The translations under genes and the position numbers were made by a program. From Phycisphaerales bacterium (lineage in GTDB: Bacteria > Planctomycetota > Phycisphaerae > Phycisphaerales > SM1A02), in the NCBI GenBank assembly GCA_007125255.1, contig SLDM01000257.1:1-8395 (forward strand): 8,395 nucleotides of DNA. Reading direction: 5' to 3'. Under the pieces are notes generated by a model. It ran no database searches. It saw nothing but the letters and a program-made list of their open reading frames with translations, and was not told where the DNA came from. Shown in pieces: positions 1-4,640 of this stretch; the first letter of the stretch is position 1; each line of letters opens with the position of its first letter.

Positions 1-1131
1 CAGAAGGACGGCAAGCAGTTCATCGCGCTGCGTGACCCCTGCATGATCTCCAAGCAGACGATGGTCGTTCCGCCCAACGTCGTGCAGGCGCTGCAGTTCC
101 TCCGCGGTCAGAAGACCGTTCAGGAGATTGCCGACTTCATCGGCGCGCCGCTCGATCAGTTCACCAAGCTGGTGCAGGGGCTCGATGAAATCGGGCTGCT
201 CTGGGGACCGACCTTCGAGAAGATGGAGGAGCAGATCAAGGCGACGATCGACCAGCAGGGGCACTTCCCCATGCATGCGGCGGGGACGCTCGGCGAAAGT
301 GCCGAGGATTGTCGCAAAGCGATCGACCAGTACTTTGAGCAGACCGAGGACCCGGAACTGGAAGGTGCGGTCCGCGGTATCGTCGCGCCGCATCTGGACT
401 ATCAGCGCGGCTGGCCGAACTACGCCGCCGCCTACTACGGCGTCCGGCAGGTGCCCAAGCCGGATCGGGTGGTCATTCTCGGCACCAACCATTTCGGCCT
501 CGGCGATGGCGTGGTCTTTACCGAGTACGGCTTTGAAAGTCGTTTCGGCGTCTGCCCCACGGACAAGGAGGTCAGTGGGAAGCTCGTGGAACGACTCGGC
601 CGGCCGCTCATCGTCGATCAGATCGACCACATGCCCGAACACTCCATCCAGCTTCACCTGCCCTGGCTTCAGGCGATCTGGGGGAACGTGCCCGTGGTCG
701 CGGCATTGATCCCCGACCCGCTGACGGGCATGATTGAAGATGATGGCGGACGTGTGACCTCCGATGATTTCGTCGCCGCGCTGCGGGACGTGCTGGATGA
801 AGCCGGGGGCGAAACGTTCTTCGTCGCCTCGAGCGATCTCAGCCACGTCGGACCTCAGTTCGGCGAGCCCCGGCCGGTCGATGAGCAGCGGCGGAACGAT
901 GTCGAACAGCACGATCGGGAGATGATGGGCAAGTTCCTCTCCGGCGACCCGGAGGAGTTCCTCAGCGCGATGAAGTGGAACAAGAACCCCACGCGCTGGT
1001 GCAGCATCGGAAACATGAGGGCCCTGCTGCAGCTCACCCGGCCGGAGACGGTCGAGTTGATCGATTACCGCCAGGCGTACGATGACAAGGGACAGGTGAT
1101 GGTGACCAGTGCCGCCATGGCCCTGTTCTGA
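1..1131 (+). CDS. AmmeMemoRadiSam system protein B (MEMO1 family), 5' end outside window
   Basis: The reading frame is open from base 1, and residues before the first ATG (base 43) look like normal coding sequence (ending ALRDPC), so the true start is left of the window. The first ~70 visible residues form a small helical domain resembling PqqD-like or winged-helix domains (VQEIADFIGAPLDQFTKLVQGL). The MEMO domain follows, with the conserved metal-site or active-site-like residues: His in APHLDY (codon 391), His in GTNHFG (490), the EHSIQLHLPWLQ motif, His in DLSHVG (844) and Cys in RWCSIGNM (1000). These match His49, His81, His192 and Cys244 of human MEMO1. The family relates to class III extradiol dioxygenases. 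Its bacterial role is unresolved, but it usually occurs with an AMMECR1-like protein and a radical SAM protein, neither of which is visible here. The family call is firm, the reaction unknown. The gene is convergent with the next, 37 bases away. Confidence 0.93.
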   Translation, partial: QKDGKQFIALRDPCMISKQTMVVPPNVVQALQFLRGQKTVQEIADFIGAPLDQFTKLVQGLDEIGLLWGPTFEKMEEQIKATIDQQGHFPMHAAGTLGESAEDCRKAIDQYFEQTEDPELEGAVRGIVAPHLDYQRGWPNYAAAYYGVRQVPKPDRVVILGTNHFGLGDGVVFTEYGFESRFGVCPTDKEVSGKLVERLGRPLIVDQIDHMPEHSIQLHLPWLQAIWGNVPVVAALIPDPLTGMIEDDGGRVTSDDFVAALRDVLDEAGGETFFVASSDLSHVGPQFGEPRPVDEQRRNDVEQHDREMMGKFLSGDPEEFLSAMKWNKNPTRWCSIGNMRALLQLTRPETVELIDYRQAYDDKGQVMVTSAAMALF

Positions 1132-1168
1132 AAAGTCTGAACGAAACGAGTTGAGCGCGGCGCCCCGC

Positions 1169-1882
1169 TCATGCCCCCTGGCGGGAAGTTCGCCGCGACT
1201 CCGCGCCCTTCGCGGCCCGGGCGGCTTCGACGAACCGGTCGAACAGATGCTGCCCGAAGCGCGGTTCCTCCGTGCGTTCGGGGTGCCACTGCACGCCGAG
1301 CGAAAACGCCCGGTCCGGATCGCGCACCGCTTCAATGACCTCATCGTGCGCGCGGGCGATGACCTTCATCCGGCCGGCGGTCCGCATCGCCTGGCGGTGG
1401 TGGCTGAGCACAACGCCCTCGCCGAGTTCGCCCGTGATTCGGTGCGGTTTCTTTCCCCAGTGGTCGCCGGCGGTCGGCGTGGACTCCGGCAGGTACTGAT
1501 CGAGTTCGCCGCCGGCGTGCAGCGACATCAGCTGCATGCCCAGGCAGATTCCCAGGAGCGGAATCGTCGGCCAGTCCTCCAGGGCGGTGAGCAGGGCGAG
1601 TTCAAATCGCTGCCGTTCCGGGTGGATCGGTCTGGCTTGCGGATGGGTGGTGATGCCCCACGGCACCTCCATGGCGGGATCATCCCCCCCGGTCAGCACG
1701 AAGCCATCACAGAGTTCCAGATACGCCGGAATGTGCTCCGCTTCATGATCGAGCAGGAACGGAGTGCCTCCCGCTTCGCGGACCGCCCGGCCGTAGCCCA
1801 CCGCACACTGGACGCGATCCCCTTCACGATCGGGCGAGATACCGATCACGGGCTGAACATGGTGTAACCGGGGACGGGGCAT
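1169..1882 (-). CDS. Gamma-glutamyl-gamma-aminobutyrate hydrolase family protein (peptidase C26, class I glutamine amidotransferase-like)
   Basis: This 237-residue protein is close in length to E. coli PuuD (254). It shows the class I glutamine amidotransferase fold: VIGISPD at the N-terminus, FVLTGGDDP at 61-69, the nucleophile elbow GICLGMQ with Cys113, and GVQWHPE with His200 and Glu202 completing the triad. Family members cleave gamma-glutamyl amide bonds, for example gamma-glutamyl-GABA in putrescine breakdown. No other putrescine gene is nearby, so the substrate is open. I chose the ATG at 1882 because homology begins about ten residues later. The frame stays open to a TTG at 1969, but the extra 29 residues are Pro/Arg-rich and unlike the family. 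No Shine-Dalgarno precedes the ATG; the leader is a run of C, opposite a G-rich tract on the + strand. Divergent from rpsR. Confidence 0.9.
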   Translation of the reverse strand: MPRPRLHHVQPVIGISPDREGDRVQCAVGYGRAVREAGGTPFLLDHEAEHIPAYLELCDGFVLTGGDDPAMEVPWGITTHPQARPIHPERQRFELALLTALEDWPTIPLLGICLGMQLMSLHAGGELDQYLPESTPTAGDHWGKKPHRITGELGEGVVLSHHRQAMRTAGRMKVIARAHDEVIEAVRDPDRAFSLGVQWHPERTEEPRFGQHLFDRFVEAARAAKGAESRRTSRQGA

Positions 1883-1900
1883 TGAGGGGGGGAGAGGGGG
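1870..1900 (+). repeat. G-quadruplex motif across the hydrolase start codon
   Basis: Four G-runs lie at 1870-1873, 1876-1879, 1886-1892 and 1896-1900, separated by 2, 6 and 3 bases, so the tract satisfies the canonical G3+N1-7 rule. The start codon of the minus-strand hydrolase (1880-1882) lies in the middle loop. The G-rich strand is the template for that gene, so its mRNA is C-rich here. The motif is seen directly; folding and any effect on expression are inference. Confidence 0.55.
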
Positions 1901-2077
1901 CGAAGGCAGTGAGACGCGGCGGGGCAGGAACTGCCCTTTCCATCGGTCGGGGTAGGGTGCGCGGGGCAAAAAGAAAAAGTGCCGCCGCGCGGAGAACGAT
2001 GGTGGGGGGCATCATTCGCGTCGCAACGACGGCAGAGGAAAAGGGAGGAATCGGAAACCCGACTTCTCAGCCGGATC

Positions 2078-2106
2078 ATCGTTCTTTGCACCGGACGGTA
2101 CGTCAA
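2078..2106 (-). promoter_or_regulatory. Candidate promoter for the hydrolase gene
   Basis: Read on the minus strand, TTGACG (2106-2101) is a 5/6 match to the -35 consensus. It is followed after exactly 17 bases by AACGAT (2083-2078), only a 3/6 match to the -10. Transcription would begin near 2071, giving a leader of about 190 bases. The good -35 and spacing are observed; the weak -10 keeps confidence low. Confidence 0.28.
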
Positions 2107-2319
2107 CCTCTTTGGAGGGGATGCGAAAAAATGCCACGAAAAAGGTGAGTCGGCGCGGATTTTTTCCCCTTGCCGGAGTGGCCCCGCCTCTTCGGACAGT
2201 TCAACGCTCCTGCACTGGGATGCCGGTCGGCGGGGCGGCGTGGCTCAATGCCCCCCGTGCCTGACAGTCCCGTACCCCTCAGTTTTCACCCCAACAAGTG
2301 GTACCAGGACGGACGGGAC

Positions 2320-2347
2320 TTGCTCGGCCGGGAGAGGTTGCTATCCT
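2320..2347 (+). promoter_or_regulatory. rpsR: Candidate extended -10 promoter for rpsR
   Basis: TATCCT (2342-2347) matches 4/6 of the -10 consensus and is preceded by TGC, forming an extended -10 element. A partial -35, TTGCTC (2320-2325), lies 16 bases upstream. The start site would be near 2354, giving a 77-base leader with a hairpin and a Shine-Dalgarno. Position relative to rpsR is sensible, but the match is moderate and untested. Confidence 0.4.
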
Positions 2348-2360
2348 GCTCTGATTCGTC

Positions 2361-2386
2361 GCCCCCGTCCAAATCGAGGCGGGGGC
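2361..2386 (+). promoter_or_regulatory. Hairpin in the rpsR leader
   Basis: GCCCCCG (2361-2367) pairs perfectly with CGGGGGC (2380-2386). Inside, CC (2369-2370) can pair with GG (2378-2379) if U2368 bulges, leaving a 7-base loop AAATCGA. No T-run follows, so it is not a standard terminator. It starts about 7 bases after the predicted transcript start and 31 bases before the Shine-Dalgarno, a fitting place for leader control of a ribosomal protein gene. The pairing is seen; a regulatory role is inferred. Confidence 0.45.
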
Positions 2387-2430
2387 TGCTTCTTCCCGAT
2401 CAGCATCCATGACGAACGGAGAGTTCCCCG

Positions 2431-2685
2431 ATGGCCGATGCCCCGACCACTGCCAGCCCCCGCCCCGCCTCGCGCCGGGCCGGGTACCTCAAGAAAGACA
2501 ATCGCGACCGTTTCTTCGTCGATTACAAATCCGTCGATGATTTGCGCCGGCTGATGACGCCCAACGGCAAGATCTACTCCCGCAAGCGGCTCAGCGTCTC
2601 GGCCCGGGAGCAGCGGATGATCGCCCAGGCGATCAAGCGGGCCCGCTATATGGCCCTCCTGCCCTACACGAACGCGACCCTTTGA
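2431..2685 (+). CDS. rpsR: 30S ribosomal protein bS18
   Basis: bS18 binds 16S rRNA in the platform of the small subunit beside bS6. The 84-residue product is slightly longer than E. coli S18 (75) owing to an Ala/Pro/Arg-rich N-terminal tail of about 22 residues. The core is clear: RFFVDYKSVDDLRRLM (27-42), NGKIYSRKRLSVSAREQR (45-62) and the signature AIKRARYMALLPY (67-79). A Shine-Dalgarno GGAG at 2418-2421 sits 9 bases before the ATG and fixes the start. In many bacteria rpsR lies between rpsF and rplI; here neither is adjacent, and the gene has its own likely promoter and terminator, so it appears monocistronic. No Cys is present, so no zinc site is expected. Confidence 0.96.
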   Translation: MADAPTTASPRPASRRAGYLKKDNRDRFFVDYKSVDDLRRLMTPNGKIYSRKRLSVSAREQRMIAQAIKRARYMALLPYTNATL

Positions 2686-2691
2686 TTGATG

Positions 2692-2709
2692 CGCCGCCGC
2701 GCGGCGGCG
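2692..2709. repeat. 18-bp perfect GC palindrome after rpsR
   Basis: The sequence CGCCGCCGCGCGGCGGCG is its own reverse complement and starts 7 bases after the rpsR stop. In RNA it could fold to a 7-bp stem with a CGCG loop. It lacks a T-run, so it is not the terminator, which lies further on; it could protect the mRNA 3' end or be a binding site. The function is unknown. Confidence 0.6.
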
Positions 2710-2763
2710 AATGCCGCATGTCATGCCGGACGAGTCTCCTGACCGTCTGAATCAAGAGCCCTG

Positions 2764-2795
2764 AAAAGGCCTCCGGATTGCCGGAGGCCTTTTTT
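2764..2795 (+). terminator. Strong intrinsic terminator, probably bidirectional
   Basis: GGCCTCCGG (2768-2776) and CCGGAGGCC (2781-2789) form a perfect 9-bp stem with an ATTG loop, followed by six T (2790-2795) and preceded by four A (2764-2767). It lies 79 bases after the rpsR stop. On the opposite strand the A-run becomes a four-T tail, so it can also end the TPR gene transcript arriving from the right. It sits between convergent genes, as expected. Confidence 0.92.
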
Positions 2796-2886
2796 CAATC
2801 GGGCGGACCGGCCGAAAAGTGAGCGGTATCGTCGCGGCTGTGCCGCTGCGGCGCTTGAGCCGGCCGATCCATTTTCTTCTCTTCTC

Positions 2887-2950
2887 AGGGTTCGGGTCAG
2901 GGTTCGGGTCAGGGTTCGGGCGATTCGGGCTTCGGCGATTCGGGCTTCGG
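2887..2950. repeat. G-rich tandem repeats beyond the TPR gene stop
   Basis: Two tandem arrays abut. A 12-base unit AGGGTTCGGGTC occurs at 2887-2898 and 2899-2910, with ten bases of a third at 2911-2920. A 15-base unit CGATTCGGGCTTCGG occurs at 2921-2935 and 2936-2950. The + strand has seven GGG runs from 2888 to 2929, mostly with 3-base loops, which satisfies the G-quadruplex rule. On the minus strand the 12-base unit reads CCC GAA CCC TGA in one frame, so each copy carries a stop codon. Confidence 0.85.
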
Positions 2951-2952
2951 CT

Positions 2953-4431
2953 TCAGGGGCTTCGGCGGCGCCACCGACCCGCCCAGCCGGTCAGCCGGGC
3001 AATCCAGAGACGGATGCGGAGTTGCCGAAGGCCTTCGTCCAGCCGATCGAGTTGCAGTCCTCGTCGGATCCAGCCCGCCGCCACGCTCAAGCGACCATCT
3101 TCGATCGCCGCCAGGGCAAGGTTGTGCATCGCAACGATGCATTTGGAATCGAGGCGGAGAATGCGGCGGGATGCGATGACGCCGCCGGCTCGATCCCCGA
3201 GTCGAAACCGCGCCAGCGCCAACTGCCGCAGAACCTTGACCTGCATCCGGGATTTCAAATCGGTGCGGGCACCGAGGTGCTCCAGAATCCGGGCTCCTTC
3301 CGCGTTGAGCTCGACCCGCAGGAGAAGCCGGGCGAGATGCAGCAGCTCCGAGGGAGTCCACCAGTCGGTCGGACCGATCTCGGGAGGATTCAGAATCGGC
3401 AGGGACGATGAAGAAGACGATGACGCGACCACCCCCGACGTTCCGGCTTGACCGCCGGCAGGGGCAGATCGGCCGCCGGAGTCCATGCAGATCTGTTCCG
3501 CCACCTGATCCATCGCCTCGCGCAGGCAGGTTCGCGCTTCGTGGTGACGACCTCGCGCCATGAGCACTTCGGCCAGGGCCTGTCGGATCCGCGGATAACT
3601 CGGATCGAGCTTCAGGACCAGTTCGAATTCCACCATCGCTCGTTCGTGGCGTTTGGTGCGGGAGGCGATCTGCCCAAGCCGGAAGTGGGCATCCACGTTG
3701 GCCGGCTCAAGTTCGAGCACGCGCCGAAACTTCTCCGATGCCTCGCCAAGGCGGTTGAACTCCATCAGCAGTTCGCCGTAATCCAGCAGCGTGTCGACGT
3801 TGCCGGGATCATCCCGCAGATCGCGCAGGTACAGATGCAACGCCCGGCGGGAGTCACCCCTCGCCGCGTAGACGTTGCCCAGCCGTGCCCGCAGCCGCGG
3901 CAGTGTCGGGTTGATCCGCATCGCCTCGCGCAGACACCAGCCGGCGCGTTCGAGCTGTTGCCGCTGGAGCAGCGCTTCGGCGACCGCGGCGTAGCAGAGG
4001 GCGCTCGGTTCGGGCAGCGCGTACTGGGCGATATAGAAACTGGTCTCGGCCTCTTCCGGCTGGCCGAGCCGCACCTGCGCTTCGATCAGGTGGGCATGGG
4101 CCGGTTCGATGGTGTGGTCGAGCTCGAGGGCGGCCCGGAGCCAGGTGACGGCCTGTTCCGTCCGGTTGAGCCGCATGGCGACGACCGCCGCGGCCAGCAG
4201 CGGTTCCGGCTGTTCGTCCGCGAGGCCGATGGCGCGTTCGTAGCTGGAGAGCGCTTCGTGATCACGGCCGGCCGCTTCGAGGGTCAGGCCGAGGTTGAAG
4301 TGCCAGTCGGCCTGGTGAGGATTGAGCGACAAAGCCTTGCGAAGTTCGGTCTCCGCTTCGGCCCACATGCCGCGCTCGTACATCTCGAAGGCGCGGTCCG
4401 CGTGTGACTCAGCATCCATCCAGTCGCTCAT
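2953..4431 (-). CDS. Tetratricopeptide repeat (TPR) protein with poly-Ser linker
   Basis: The 492-residue protein is built almost wholly of TPR-like helix pairs, a scaffold for protein-protein contacts. About nine repeats fill residues 10-308, with typical patterns such as AEAETELRKALSLNP (24-38) and ASEKFRRVLELEPANVDAHF (231-250). A Gly/Ser-rich linker with seven Ser in a row (337-343) leads to a second helical block (358-465) and a basic tail ending GRWRRRSP. No signal peptide or membrane segment is evident, so it is probably cytoplasmic. The ATG at 4431 is preceded by CGGAG, with 10 bases between GGAG and the ATG, which favours it over an in-frame GTG at 4461. In a second frame, the 3' end encodes a Pro/Lys/Glu tail (see findings). 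I do not recognise a named family; partner and pathway are unknown. Confidence 0.85.
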   Translation of the reverse strand: MSDWMDAESHADRAFEMYERGMWAEAETELRKALSLNPHQADWHFNLGLTLEAAGRDHEALSSYERAIGLADEQPEPLLAAAVVAMRLNRTEQAVTWLRAALELDHTIEPAHAHLIEAQVRLGQPEEAETSFYIAQYALPEPSALCYAAVAEALLQRQQLERAGWCLREAMRINPTLPRLRARLGNVYAARGDSRRALHLYLRDLRDDPGNVDTLLDYGELLMEFNRLGEASEKFRRVLELEPANVDAHFRLGQIASRTKRHERAMVEFELVLKLDPSYPRIRQALAEVLMARGRHHEARTCLREAMDQVAEQICMDSGGRSAPAGGQAGTSGVVASSSSSSSLPILNPPEIGPTDWWTPSELLHLARLLLRVELNAEGARILEHLGARTDLKSRMQVKVLRQLALARFRLGDRAGGVIASRRILRLDSKCIVAMHNLALAAIEDGRLSVAAGWIRRGLQLDRLDEGLRQLRIRLWIARLTGWAGRWRRRSP

Positions 4432-4482
4432 GCCAACAGCACTCCGGTGGAAAGAATCCACAGCTATCCAATCGACCGGTAC

Positions 4483-4499
4483 AGTATAGCCGATACGAT
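4483..4499 (-). promoter_or_regulatory. Candidate divergent promoter elements, TPR gene side best
   Basis: On the minus strand TATACT (4488-4483) is a 5/6 match to the -10 consensus, placed so that transcription would start near 4476, about 45 bases before the TPR ATG. No good -35 is visible. Pointing the other way, TACGAT (4494-4499) is a 4/6 -10 candidate for the HEAT gene, also without a clear -35. The two would overlap back to back. Confidence 0.35.
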
Positions 4500-4640
4500 A
4501 GTGCGGAAGGGTCCCATGCCCGTTCGTGTCTCTCGGCCGCCAGGCGCCGGTCGCGCGCCGGGTCCAAGATCCCCTTGATCCCCGAGTCCCGTCATGGCTC
4601 TCCCAACCTGCTGTTCCACCGGTACCGTGAAGCTCCTCTG

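Larger units (their letters stand above)
1883..2430. other. Divergent intergenic region between hydrolase and rpsR
   Basis: This stretch of 548 bases holds no convincing long gene; open frames crossing it are Arg/Pro-rich and match no family I recognise. It contains the end of a G-rich tract, a candidate minus-strand promoter near 2078-2106, a short frame at 2121-2264 beginning with a twin-arginine-like sequence, a candidate rpsR promoter at 2320-2347 and a leader hairpin at 2361-2386. It is long for a leader serving one small ribosomal gene, so a small RNA or short gene could be hidden in 1985-2310. I could not identify one. Confidence 0.6.

Noticed and set aside
1153..1170. Short inverted repeat GAGCG/CGCTC between the MEMO and hydrolase genes
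   Set aside because: Only five outer pairs, an internal C-C mismatch and no T-run, and it overlaps the hydrolase stop; not a credible terminator.
1883..1969. Longer hydrolase starting at TTG 1969
   Set aside because: The 29 extra residues are Pro/Arg-rich, no ribosome binding site supports the TTG, and the ATG at 1882 gives the family's normal N-terminus.
1979..2554. Open frame of 191 codons crossing the intergenic region and the rpsR start
   Set aside because: The product is Arg/Pro/Ser-rich without a recognisable domain and overlaps firmly identified bS18 in another frame; high GC explains the open frame.
3448..4407. 319-codon + strand frame opposite the TPR gene
   Set aside because: It mirrors the TPR gene; the minus-strand frame has regular TPR repeats and a Shine-Dalgarno, while this one shows no domain.
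4404..4640. Upstream extension of the HEAT protein by 79 residues
   Set aside because: The extension would bury the lipoprotein signal and overlaps the TPR gene start and promoter region; the residues are Ser/Arg-rich and not protein-like.
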